Source: a bacterium
GTDB lineage: Bacteria; UBP4; UBA4092; JAOAEQ01
DNA: 27,865 bases
Direction of reading: 5' to 3'
Assembly (NCBI GenBank): GCA_026416715.1
Contig: JAOAEQ010000033.1
Span: 1-27,865, forward strand
This document shows, in pieces, positions 16,928 to 24,592 of the stretch. The notes below the pieces were generated by a model. It saw only the letters and a list, made by a program, of their open reading frames with translations, searched no databases and was not told the DNA's origin. A program made the position numbers and the translations under genes. Positions within the stretch are counted from its first letter, which is position 1. Each line of letters opens with the position of its first letter.

Positions 16928-16992
16928 TCACTATCACCCTCTATAATTATCCGTCAATTCCCTTATTACTCTGGTAGTTTTGGGTTAAAACC

Positions 16993-17001
16993 TGCTACAA
17001 T
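16993..17001 (+). promoter_or_regulatory. Extended -10 promoter before the DUF39 gene
   Basis: TGCTACAAT is an extended -10 element (TGn followed by TACAAT at 16996-17001) in the 119-bp gap between the Cys-rich gene and DUF39. No good -35 is present (GGTAGT at the right distance), as is usual for this promoter class. It would give a leader of about 40 nt and let the homocysteine genes be expressed apart from cysK1. Confidence 0.45.
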
Positions 17002-17046
17002 GTATATTTGGAATTGGTGGATATATATGAAAAGGAGCAACCGCGT

Positions 17047-18240
17047 ATGGCAAAAACAATCGCTGAAATCAATGAAAAAATTAAAAAAGGTCAAGTGGTA
17101 GTAGTTACCGCAGAAGAAGTTATTGACCTAGCAGCTAAAAAAGGAATTAAACGAGCGGCGCAAGAGATTGATGTTGTAACCACAGGAACTTTTGGTCCGA
17201 TGTGTTCGTCCGGTGCCTTCATCAATTTAGGACATTCTAAACCGCGGATAAAAATCCAAAAAGCGTGGTTGAATGGGGTTAATGCATATGCTGGGTTAGC
17301 GGCGGTAGATATTTACCTTGGCGCAACCGAGATTCCAGATGATGACCCGGCAAACAAAATCTATCCTGGTGAATTTAAATATGGCGGCGCCCATGTTATC
17401 GAAGAACTCATCGCTGGAAAAGATGTGCGGCTAAAAGCGATTGCACATGGTACCGATTGTTATCCCCGAAAAGAAATTGATACCTGGATAAATTTAAAAG
17501 ATTTAAATCAAGCGTATCTCTGTAATCCGCGAAACGCATATCAGAATTATAATGTTGCCGTGAATTCGTCTGACCGGGTATTGTATACCTACCTCGGTAT
17601 GCTCTTACCGAAATTCGGGAATGCAAATTATTGTAGTGCTGGACAATTAAGTCCGTTACTGAATGACCCATTTTATAAAACTATCGGGATTGGAACCCGG
17701 ATTTTCCTCGGTGGCGGTATCGGGTATGTTTATTGGGAAGGAACCCAGCATACCCCAACGGTTAAACGAACAGATAGAGGAGTCCCGCGAACACCAGCAG
17801 GAACGCTAGCGGTAGTTGGCGACCTGAAACAGATGAGTCCGAAATGGATAAAAGCGGTTAGTTTCACCGGTTATGGAGTTTCGTTAGCGGTTGGAATTGG
17901 TGTTCCAATTCCAATTCTAAATGAAGAGATTCTAGAATACACCACCATTAAAGATGAGGATATCGTTGCGCCGATAGTAGATTACGCTACGGCATATCCA
18001 GAACGTAAACCAGATATTCTCGGAGAAGTTGATTATAAACAGTTACGGAGCGGAACGATTAAACTCAATGGGAAAGATGTACCGACTGGCGGGTTATCGA
18101 GTTATGCGAAAGCGCGTGAAATCGCGTTATTGTTAAAACAATGGATTCAAGAAAGGAAATTCCTGCTAACAGAAGCAGTGCAACCATTACCTGGACCCGA
18201 ATCCGGTCAGACTTTTAAGCCATTGAATGACCGACCATAA
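17047..18240 (+). CDS. COG1900/DUF39 homocysteine-biosynthesis protein
   Basis: A 397-residue cytoplasmic protein of the DUF39 (COG1900, HcyBio) family. In Methanosarcina (MA1821) this family is required to make homocysteine from aspartate semialdehyde and sulfide, independently of O-acylhomoserine. It begins MAKTIAEINEKIKKGQVVVVTAEE, a family signature, with TTGTFGPMCSSGAFINLGH next (Cys53, the position of a cysteine reported as essential, from memory). Further cysteines are at 138 (HGTDCYPRKE), 159 and 196 (NYCSAGQLSPLLNDP). It continues with a Gly-rich FLGGGIGYVYWEGTQH. There is no C-terminal CBS pair as in the archaeal protein. The start at 17047 is set by AAAGGAG 9 nt upstream; a longer TTG start is unsupported. 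The NIL-ferredoxin and UPF0280 partners follow on the same strand, the first after a palindromic gap. Confidence 0.93.
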   Translation: MAKTIAEINEKIKKGQVVVVTAEEVIDLAAKKGIKRAAQEIDVVTTGTFGPMCSSGAFINLGHSKPRIKIQKAWLNGVNAYAGLAAVDIYLGATEIPDDDPANKIYPGEFKYGGAHVIEELIAGKDVRLKAIAHGTDCYPRKEIDTWINLKDLNQAYLCNPRNAYQNYNVAVNSSDRVLYTYLGMLLPKFGNANYCSAGQLSPLLNDPFYKTIGIGTRIFLGGGIGYVYWEGTQHTPTVKRTDRGVPRTPAGTLAVVGDLKQMSPKWIKAVSFTGYGVSLAVGIGVPIPILNEEILEYTTIKDEDIVAPIVDYATAYPERKPDILGEVDYKQLRSGTIKLNGKDVPTGGLSSYAKAREIALLLKQWIQERKFLLTEAVQPLPGPESGQTFKPLNDRP

Positions 18241-18264
18241 AAAGAAAATTTCACATTCAAAACC

Positions 18265-18295
18265 TAGCGAAGAGAAGTTAAACTTCTCTTCGCTA
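18265..18295. promoter_or_regulatory. 31-nt perfect palindrome between DUF39 and NIL-ferredoxin genes
   Basis: TAGCGAAGAGAAGTT and its exact reverse complement flank a single A at 18280. The element begins 25 nt after the DUF39 stop and ends 18 nt before the next ATG, leaving AAGGAG free as ribosome site. There is no T-run (TTACC follows), so it looks like an mRNA-processing, stabilising or attenuating hairpin rather than a standard terminator. Its geometry (odd-length, one-base centre) is the same as the palindrome at 15957-15999 while the sequence differs. Confidence 0.6.
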
Positions 18296-18313
18296 TTACC
18301 AAGGAGTTAGATT

Positions 18314-18724
18314 ATGTTTAAAGAGAAACTGGTTCTAAATTTTCCACATTCGACGATTGACCAACCGATAATTTATCGGTTGATTAAAGACCATGATGTT
18401 GAAGTGAATATCCTTCGCGCGCGGATTACCCCGAAAGAAGAAGGAGAAATGGTAGTAGAATTAACCGGAAGAAGTAAACAACATCTCCAACAGGTTCGAG
18501 ACTATTTGATTGCACATGGTGTTAAACTGCAACCTCTAGAAAAGGATATCACCTGGATTCAAGACCGATGCACGCACTGTACCGTTTGCGTTGCTGTTTG
18601 TCCAGTTAGAGCGTTTAAAGTTGACCTTAAAACGAAAGAAATTACGTTCGATAGAGAAAAATGTATCGCGTGTGAACTCTGTATTCCAGCATGTCCGTAT
18701 CGGGCAATGGAAATCCGCATTTAA
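18314..18724 (+). CDS. NIL-domain ferredoxin, homocysteine-biosynthesis partner
   Basis: A 136-residue soluble protein. Residues 1-78 form a NIL domain (KLVLNFPHSTIDQPIIYRLIKDHDVEVNIL), the substrate-sensing fold also found on methionine ABC transporter ATPases. The second half is a 2x[4Fe-4S] ferredoxin with cysteines at 86, 89, 92, 96 and 117, 120, 123, 127, each set ending in CP. The domain order equals Methanosarcina MA1822, which works with the DUF39 protein in homocysteine synthesis, probably supplying electrons for reduction of a persulfide or thio-intermediate; the electron role is inferred. A strong AAGGAG precedes the ATG. The UPF0280 gene begins 4 bp after the stop codon, consistent with translational coupling. 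Confidence 0.93.
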   Translation: MFKEKLVLNFPHSTIDQPIIYRLIKDHDVEVNILRARITPKEEGEMVVELTGRSKQHLQQVRDYLIAHGVKLQPLEKDITWIQDRCTHCTVCVAVCPVRAFKVDLKTKEITFDREKCIACELCIPACPYRAMEIRI

Positions 18725-18728
18725 GGTT

Positions 18729-19448
18729 ATGCATCAAGAACGAACTTATCGTGCGCGATCTGTTGCTTCGGATTTAGTCCGGTTTGAAGTGGGTATTCAA
18801 GAGACTGATTTATTGATTTTTGCTGAGAGAGACCTGAAAGCAGAAGCGACCGCAGCGGTGTTAAAATATCGGAACCAAATTGAAGACTATATTATTCAAG
18901 ATCCGGAATTTCAGACGATATTAGTTCCGTATCCCGTATCAGAGCTCGCGCCACAAATTGTTAAACAGATGGCAGCCGCAGCGAATCAAGCTAACGTCGG
19001 ACCGATGGCAGCGATCGCTGGAGCGATAGCGGATTTTGTGGCGCTGGATTTAGCAGATAATACTAGGGATTTGATTATCGAAAATGGCGGCGATATTTAC
19101 ATCCGAACCCAGAAACCACGACGAATCCTAATTTATGCCGGCAACTCGCCATATTCCGAAAAGGTTGGAATTGAAATCAGACCGGAACAAACTCCATGTG
19201 GAGTATGTACTTCCTCAGGAACAGTTGGTCATTCGTTAAGTTTTGGTAAAGCGGATGCTGTGACTATTGTAGCGAAAACCGCAACGTTAGCTGATGCGGT
19301 AGCTACCGCCGTTGGGAATATCATTAAAGAACCTACGGATATTAACGCTGGGATAGCATTTGCTCGAAATATTCAAGGGATCACCGGCGTGGTCATTATC
19401 ATCAAAGATAAACTTGGTGTCTGGGGAGATATCCAATTATGGAAATAA
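18729..19448 (+). CDS. UPF0280/COG2122 ApbE-like protein
   Basis: A 239-residue cytoplasmic protein of UPF0280 (COG2122), distantly related to the FAD:protein FMN transferase ApbE. Family regions are MHQERTYRARS at the N-terminus, VGPMAAIAGAIADFVA in the middle, IIENGGDIYI, then TPCGVCTSSGTVGHSLSFGKADAV with two cysteines, and TLADAVATAVGN. In methanogens COG2122 is linked to sulfide assimilation into homocysteine together with COG1900 and the NIL-ferredoxin; its exact reaction is not established as far as I know. I take the ATG at 18729 as start because longer versions would overlap most of the ferredoxin domain gene in another frame and lack family sequence. TAAGG from the preceding stop codon is the only ribosome site and is close. 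Its last 10 nt overlap the DUF92 gene. Confidence 0.9.
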   Translation: MHQERTYRARSVASDLVRFEVGIQETDLLIFAERDLKAEATAAVLKYRNQIEDYIIQDPEFQTILVPYPVSELAPQIVKQMAAAANQANVGPMAAIAGAIADFVALDLADNTRDLIIENGGDIYIRTQKPRRILIYAGNSPYSEKVGIEIRPEQTPCGVCTSSGTVGHSLSFGKADAVTIVAKTATLADAVATAVGNIIKEPTDINAGIAFARNIQGITGVVIIIKDKLGVWGDIQLWK

Positions 19449-20188
19449 CTCACTCTTTTATCCAAGCAATTTTAGTTAATGGAATTATTGCCGGTATCGC
19501 CTATTACACAAAAGTGGTTCGTAAATCTGGGATAATCGGTGGATTATTGGTCGGGATACCGATTTATTATTTTCTCGGATACCGCGGGTTTATCATACTA
19601 TTTGCGATGTTTATTTTAGGAACATTGGCAACCAAAATTGGATTTAGAACAAAACAAGACCTTGGATTAGCTGAAGCGGAAGCAGGAGCACGCGGATTCA
19701 CTAATGTGATTGCAAAATGTTTACCTGGGGTAGTGTTTGCTTTTCTAAGTTCATTTGCTGATGAGTATAGCGGTTTTTTCTTCAAAGCGATGTCATTAGG
19801 ATTTATCACATCATTTGCAACCGGCGCGTTTGATACCGTCTCTGGTGAAATTGGGCAAGTATATGGTAAACGCGCATTTACCCTACTCCCGCCTAAAAAA
19901 GCTAAACCGGGAACTGAAGGCGCAATTTCTTTCGAGGGTACCCTAGCAGGACTACTCGCTGCGCTCATTGTCATTCTATTAGGTTATTGGCTGATTTTAT
20001 CTCAATGCCCGATGAAATTTAAACAAGCGGTTTTTATTCCAATCACGGCAGCTATCATAGCAAATCTAATTGAAAGTATCCTTGGTTCGCAGTTCGAACA
20101 AAAACAATTACTCGGTAAATTTGGGTCAAATCTTATTAATATAACCCTTGGTGGTACTCTCGCAGTATTACTTTTCAGAATTCTATGA
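19439..20188 (+). CDS. DUF92 membrane protein, phytyl-phosphate-kinase-like (VTE6 family)
   Basis: A 249-residue integral membrane protein of DUF92 (COG1836/TMEM19). The plant member VTE6 phosphorylates phytyl phosphate to phytyl diphosphate. Signature stretches are GTLATKIGFRTKQDLGLAEAEAGARGFTNVIA (residues 61-92), ATGAFDTVSGEIGQVYG (127-143, with the conserved D..SSE-type segment), PGTEGAISFEGTLAGLLA (157-174) and ESILGSQFEQKQLLGKFGSNLIN near the end. About six membrane segments are visible. The ATG lies inside the last codons of the UPF0280 gene (10-nt overlap) and its TGA overlaps the next ATG (ATGA), which binds it tightly to both neighbours. The prenyl substrate in this organism is unknown; phosphorylation of a polyprenyl phosphate is the best inference from the family. 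Confidence 0.9.
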   Translation: MEITHSFIQAILVNGIIAGIAYYTKVVRKSGIIGGLLVGIPIYYFLGYRGFIILFAMFILGTLATKIGFRTKQDLGLAEAEAGARGFTNVIAKCLPGVVFAFLSSFADEYSGFFFKAMSLGFITSFATGAFDTVSGEIGQVYGKRAFTLLPPKKAKPGTEGAISFEGTLAGLLAALIVILLGYWLILSQCPMKFKQAVFIPITAAIIANLIESILGSQFEQKQLLGKFGSNLINITLGGTLAVLLFRIL

Positions 20189-21126
20189 AAATTATAGAAA
20201 AAATAAAGTTATATTGGAATTTTACTCGACCATTTACCCTCGTTGCACCAGCGTTAGGGTTTTTCTCCGGTGGTATCACTGCGGTTGGGTCTAGAGCGCA
20301 TCGCGTAGGACTTAGTTTTTTCCAAGAAATCAACTGGATGCAGGATGTATATTTTATTCTACTCGGTTCCTTAATGGCAGCAACCTTAAACGCAGCGTCG
20401 AATGTTCTCAATCAAATTTACGATCTGCCGATAGATAAATTTAATAAACCAAACCGACCATTATGTACCGGGATTATCTCGATACACTCCGCGAAAATTT
20501 ATGCAGGATTTCTATACGCGATTGCCCTGTTGCTCGGTTGGTTTGTAGCACCACACGGACGGCATGAATGTTTCTGGCTAGCGTTCATCGCTGCCGTTTT
20601 TACGTACATCTATTCCGTTCCACCAATTCGTACGAAACGATTAGGTATGATAGCAAATATTACTATAGCAATCCCGCGCGGGGTTATGCTTAAAGTTGCA
20701 GGGTGGTCAGCCGGACTGACCATTTTTTTGGCTGAACCGTGGTATATCGGCTTAATTTTCGGTCTCTTCCTGTTAGGAGCAACAACAACGAAAGATTTTG
20801 CGGATTTAGAAGGCGATAAACAATATGGATGTAATACGTTACCTGTACGATATGGGGTTAAGAAAAGCGCACTGATTATTTCACCATTTTTTGTTATTCC
20901 TTGGCTCCTATTACCACTCGGCGCAATGACCGGAATTTTAACCGGAAATAAATCCGCATTAATAATTCTGGGTAGTATTTTAACCGTTTGGGGTATTTTT
21001 GTTGATTATTTAATGTTACGCAAACCAGAAGAACTTGCAACTGATGAAAATCATATCTCCTGGAAGCATATGTATTTAATGATGTTTGTCGCCCAAATCG
21101 GATTTGCCATATCGTATATGTTATAA
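20185..21126 (+). CDS. UbiA-family membrane prenyltransferase
   Basis: A 313-residue integral membrane prenyltransferase that transfers an isoprenoid chain from its diphosphate to an acceptor. The two metal-diphosphate motifs are present: NQIYDLPID with N76, D80, D84 followed by KPNRPL, and D204-x2-D207-x3-D211 in DFADLEGDKQYG. YSVPPIRTKRLGM (about 143-155) and about eight to nine hydrophobic segments fit the family. The N-terminal FTRPFTLVAPALGFFSGG resembles the branch with chlorophyll synthase, homogentisate prenyltransferase and geranylgeranylglyceryl-phosphate transferases, but the acceptor cannot be assigned by eye; a quinone or tetraether-like lipid precursor are both possible. Its start codon overlaps the DUF92 stop (ATGA), implying coupled translation and supply of its diphosphate substrate by that kinase-like protein. 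Confidence 0.92.
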   Translation: MKIIEKIKLYWNFTRPFTLVAPALGFFSGGITAVGSRAHRVGLSFFQEINWMQDVYFILLGSLMAATLNAASNVLNQIYDLPIDKFNKPNRPLCTGIISIHSAKIYAGFLYAIALLLGWFVAPHGRHECFWLAFIAAVFTYIYSVPPIRTKRLGMIANITIAIPRGVMLKVAGWSAGLTIFLAEPWYIGLIFGLFLLGATTTKDFADLEGDKQYGCNTLPVRYGVKKSALIISPFFVIPWLLLPLGAMTGILTGNKSALIILGSILTVWGIFVDYLMLRKPEELATDENHISWKHMYLMMFVAQIGFAISYML

Positions 21127-21136
21127 AAATCAATAC

Positions 21137-21163
21137 AGGTCGAACATTTATACCCCTCGACCT
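21137..21163. other. Short hairpin in the UbiA-cysK2 gap
   Basis: AGGTCGA (21137-21143) and TCGACCT (21157-21163) form a perfect 7-bp stem with a 13-nt loop, in the 74-bp gap between the prenyltransferase and cysteine synthase 2. No U-tract follows. It could be a weak processing or pausing element. Confidence 0.3.
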
Positions 21164-21200
21164 CCAATTCATTAAAATTAGCTTATCTCTGAAAATCTTT

Positions 21201-22124
21201 ATGCCGTTGGCAATTGCAGAAAATATTTTAGACCTCATCGGAAATACACCGTTAGTCAAATTACATCATCTTTTCCGACCAAATTCGGCGACAGTTTATG
21301 CAAAACTTGAATTCCAGAATCCGGGTGGAAGCGTGAAAGACCGAATTTGTATAGCAATGCTCGAAGAAGCGGAAAAGCGCGGATTAATTAAACCGGGTTC
21401 AACTATAGTTGAACCGACGAGCGGAAACACCGGCATAGGGTTAGCGCTGGTTGCTGCGGTAAAAAAATATCGGCTCATTTTAACGATGCCGGAATCAATG
21501 AGTGAAGAACGGATAAAAATGCTGAAGTTGTATGGAGCAGAAGTGATTCTCACTCCGGCAAAAGACGGTATGCTTGGTGCGATTGCAAAAGCGGAAGAAA
21601 TTATCGCGAATACTCCCGGTGCATTTATGCCGCAACAGTTTAAAAATCCAGCGAATCCGGCGATACATCGGAAAACTACCGGTCCGGAAATTTTTAAAGC
21701 GCTCAAAGGTAACCTTGACGCGGTAGTTATCGGCGTTGGAACCGGCGGAACGTTAACAGGAATAGCCGAATTTTTAAAAAAGAAGAAACCGGCGATTAAA
21801 ATCATTGCCGTTGAACCAGCATCGTCAGCGGTTCTCTCCGGTAAAAAAGCTGGACCGCATACTATTCAAGGGATAGGTGCCGGATTTATTCCAGAAGTGT
21901 TAAATCCAAAGGTTATAGATGAAATTGTTTGTATTAACGATACTGAAGCGTATCAAATGGCAAAACGATTGGCTACCGAAGAAGGGATACTTGCTGGGAT
22001 ATCGAGCGGAGCCGCGGTGGCTGCAGCAAGCAAAATAGCAGAACAATTAGGACAGGGAAAAATTGTGGTCGTCATTCTGCCGGATCGTGGTGAACGATAC
22101 TTAAGTGTTGCAGAATTTAGTTAA
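21201..22124 (+). CDS. cysK: Cysteine synthase 2 (O-acetylserine sulfhydrylase family)
   Basis: A second PLP-dependent cysteine synthase, 307 residues, clearly paralogous to the one at 14975 (shared NIL-LIG-TP-VKL start, [52 protein letters not shown]). The PLP lysine is Lys46 in NPGGSVKDR, the more usual sequence for the family. GVGTGGTLTG and GISSGAA are intact and there is no CBS domain. The ATG at 21201 has no good Shine-Dalgarno and follows a 74-bp gap after the UbiA gene, so it may be the last gene of that operon. Its 3' end overlaps the convergent response-regulator gene by 8 bp, leaving no room for a terminator outside coding sequence. Confidence 0.95.
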   Translation: MPLAIAENILDLIGNTPLVKLHHLFRPNSATVYAKLEFQNPGGSVKDRICIAMLEEAEKRGLIKPGSTIVEPTSGNTGIGLALVAAVKKYRLILTMPESMSEERIKMLKLYGAEVILTPAKDGMLGAIAKAEEIIANTPGAFMPQQFKNPANPAIHRKTTGPEIFKALKGNLDAVVIGVGTGGTLTGIAEFLKKKKPAIKIIAVEPASSAVLSGKKAGPHTIQGIGAGFIPEVLNPKVIDEIVCINDTEAYQMAKRLATEEGILAGISSGAAVAAASKIAEQLGQGKIVVVILPDRGERYLSVAEFS

Positions 22125-23526
22125 TGGATTCTTTTTTCTCCCACGGTGGAACTAAATTTAAATCCCGAATTTTTTGATAGAGATTTCTTCGACTCATATC
22201 CGCAGCTTTTGCTGCTGCTGTAATATTCCACTGATATCGAGTTAATAACGAATTAAAATAGTGTCGTTCGAAAACAGTTTTCGCTTCCTGATATGTTTTT
22301 TGCTGAATTAACGATTCGACTTCCGAAACCATTTCGGGGGTTTTAGCAGCGATAATTTGAGCCGGAAGGTCAGTCGGTAAAATTTTTTCTGAATCGGATA
22401 AGGTAAATAATTGTTCAATGATATTTTCTAATTCGCGAATATTTCCAGGCCAAGAATAGTTGATTAATAACTGCATTGCTGCCGGGGTAATAACCAATTC
22501 TTTTTTCCGTTTCGATTTTTTGGATAAACGAGTTAAACATCGGTCAATCAGTTTCGGAATATCTTCTTTCCGTTCGCGTAATGGGGGAAGATGGATGGGA
22601 ATGACATTTAACCGAAAAAATAAATCTTCACGAAACATCTTTTGTCTCACGGCTTCTTGCAAATCTTTATTCGTTGCGGCAATCAGTCTGACATCCGCGC
22701 GAAGATTTTCTAATCCACCAACCCGTTTAAATTCTTTATCCTGTAACACCCGAAGAAATTTTACCTGGAGAGATAACGGCAATTCAGCTACTTCGTCAAG
22801 AAAAAAAGTCCCGCCTTCTGCGGATTCAATTAATCCCTTCTTTTGACTTATTGCGCCAGTAAATGACCCTTTTTCGTGCCCAAAAAGTTCACTCTCGAGT
22901 AGATGTTCTGGAATACCGCCACAATTTAAACTTACAAAAGGTTTATCTTTTCGTAAACTATGATAATGGATAGCTTTCGCAATGACTTCTTTACCTGTTC
23001 CGCTTTCACCGGTGATCAGCACCGTACTATCGGTTGTCGCTACCTTTTTAATCAGCTCGAATATTTTTTGCATTACCGGCGTTGACCCAACGAGATTATC
23101 AAAATCATATTTCTGTTCAATTTCCTGTGTTAAATACCAATTCCGAATTTTTAATTCCTGCCGTTCCCGAGCTTTCGCCACCCGAAGGATAATTTCATCG
23201 TTGGTATCCCAAGGCTTTAAAATATAATCGTATGCTCCTAACTTCATGGCTTGTACCGCAGTTTCAACTGTTCCATACGCGGTTATCATAATCACCTCAG
23301 AATCAGGATAATTCCGTTTGATTTCCTTGAGCAGTTCCATTCCATCCAACTTCGGCATGCGGATATCACTGATAATAATATCCGCCGGGTCAGTTTTCAT
23401 CATCTGTAATGCGGTTAAACCATCTCCAGCAGTTCGAACTTCGTATCCCTGCATTTTTAGAACCGTATCAAGGATATGTTGCATATTCGGTTCGTCATCA
23501 ACGATTAAAACTTTCCCTTTAGCCAT
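22117..23526 (-). CDS. NtrC-family sigma-54-dependent response regulator
   Basis: A transcription activator of 469 residues with three domains. The receiver domain (1-120) has the phospho-acceptor Asp54 in ISDIRMP and Lys104 in KPW. The AAA+ domain (about 143-375) has Walker A GESGTGKE (173-180), the sigma-54 contact loop GSFTGA (220-225) and Walker B FFLDE (241-245). A Fis-type helix-turn-helix (about 430-460) includes WNITAAAKAADMSRRNLYQKI. The contact loop has Ser instead of the common Ala in GAFTGA, a variant known in functional members. It is the last gene of a three-gene minus-strand unit headed by a membrane histidine kinase, which is its probable partner. A start 18 nt downstream of the upstream gene's stop fits co-transcription. 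It converges on cysK2 with an 8-bp overlap. Target promoters are unknown. Confidence 0.96.
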   Translation of the reverse strand: MAKGKVLIVDDEPNMQHILDTVLKMQGYEVRTAGDGLTALQMMKTDPADIIISDIRMPKLDGMELLKEIKRNYPDSEVIMITAYGTVETAVQAMKLGAYDYILKPWDTNDEIILRVAKARERQELKIRNWYLTQEIEQKYDFDNLVGSTPVMQKIFELIKKVATTDSTVLITGESGTGKEVIAKAIHYHSLRKDKPFVSLNCGGIPEHLLESELFGHEKGSFTGAISQKKGLIESAEGGTFFLDEVAELPLSLQVKFLRVLQDKEFKRVGGLENLRADVRLIAATNKDLQEAVRQKMFREDLFFRLNVIPIHLPPLRERKEDIPKLIDRCLTRLSKKSKRKKELVITPAAMQLLINYSWPGNIRELENIIEQLFTLSDSEKILPTDLPAQIIAAKTPEMVSEVESLIQQKTYQEAKTVFERHYFNSLLTRYQWNITAAAKAADMSRRNLYQKIRDLNLVPPWEKKESIN

Positions 23527-23543
23527 ATGCGATGTTTTATAAT

Positions 23544-24530
23544 TTAACGACGCATTTTCGGTATTGGTGAAGTTCTCACTTTACTTATTTTCCAATCTCC
23601 GTTTTCTTTCACCAACGAATAGGTTTGCTGATATAATTTTTCGAACCGACCGGACTGTTCACTTTTCACACATTCAATATACGCAAAATTATCTTCAATT
23701 TTTTTAGAACTTATTTCAACTAACTTCTGTTTAGGGATATTTCCATTATTCTGATTTTTCATCGCATCAGCAAACGCGTGTTGTCGGCTTATAATATACT
23801 CATTTTTCGGAACAGTTTGCAGTCGTTTACTCAAGAGATTATATTCTGTTTCAAAATCTTGCGTATTCCAGCATGTAATAAACTTTTCTATCACTGCTTC
23901 CGGAGAATGAACATCTCGTGTTAGAGACGGCGATTCAGCTTGTGGTTCTTGCACCGGTTCAAAACCCTTTTCTCGCTGCCGACTTGCAACTAATTGTTCG
24001 ATAAACGAAAATGCGGTTAATTCATCTGCAGCAGATTGTTCTTCTTGAACCTCGTTAGGATAAAATTCCGGCTCGGATTTTTGCAATTTTGGATGGGTTA
24101 CGGTCTCTTCTTCAGGCACTACTGGTGTTCCCGTAGGGGTTGTGCTTGTTGTTCTTGCCTGTAAAATCTGTTCTTCCCGTTGTTTGATTTCATTCAGTAA
24201 ATCAAAAATAATATCGCGCTCTTCACTATCAAGTTGGTTTACCGTCCAGCGGAGCATCTTGGTGAGGGTAATTCGTCGGCGGCGCACTTTTTCGATGTCA
24301 TTGGTTCGAATTGACTCGGTCAGTCCATTCCCATTCTTGTTAATCTGCTTCTGCCAGTTTACGTGATATAACCGACAGGAAGTGCCTTTATCGATCAAAT
24401 CGCTATTCGGATTCGAGCAATAACTGATTAGAATCCATTCTCCTTCTACCAAAGTTTGTTCTGCAGAATAATACATACAATCCGTATGCGGACAAACTAA
24501 TTCTCGTTTTCTCATTAGTTTCTCTGTCAT
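23544..24530 (-). CDS. Two-part protein: N-terminal Cys motif and C-terminal NTF2-like domain, in a two-component operon
   Basis: A 328-residue protein without signal peptide or membrane segment. The N-terminus holds four cysteines, C13, C18, C38 and C52 (CPHTDC, YCSNPN, TSCRLYHVNW), spaced as in a small zinc or Fe-S binding module. A charged helical part (about 75-130, RRRRITLTKMLRWTVNQLDSEE) is followed by a low-complexity linker rich in Thr, Pro, Glu and Gln (about 130-200). The C-terminus (about 215-325) looks like an NTF2/DUF4878-type domain: SPEAVIEKFITCWNTQDFETEYNLLS and YSLVKENGDWKISKV. It lies between the histidine kinase (62-bp gap) and the regulator (17-bp gap), so it should act in the same signalling pathway; ligand or redox sensing via the cysteines is inference. 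AAGG lies about 7 nt before the ATG at 24530. Confidence 0.82.
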   Translation of the reverse strand: MTEKLMRKRELVCPHTDCMYYSAEQTLVEGEWILISYCSNPNSDLIDKGTSCRLYHVNWQKQINKNGNGLTESIRTNDIEKVRRRRITLTKMLRWTVNQLDSEERDIIFDLLNEIKQREEQILQARTTSTTPTGTPVVPEEETVTHPKLQKSEPEFYPNEVQEEQSAADELTAFSFIEQLVASRQREKGFEPVQEPQAESPSLTRDVHSPEAVIEKFITCWNTQDFETEYNLLSKRLQTVPKNEYIISRQHAFADAMKNQNNGNIPKQKLVEISSKKIEDNFAYIECVKSEQSGRFEKLYQQTYSLVKENGDWKISKVRTSPIPKMRR

Positions 24531-24592
24531 AGATTACCTTGAACCAATAAACTTAAGGTTTTCAAGTATTAACGACCCTTACCTCTGAATCT

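Noticed and set aside
18591-18728. Upstream extension of the UPF0280 frame
   Set aside because: It overlaps the ferredoxin Fe-S region in another frame, encodes no family sequence and lacks a ribosome site.
20702-20721. Small inverted repeat GGTCAG...CTGACC
   Set aside because: It lies within the UbiA coding sequence and is explained by codons of a conserved region.
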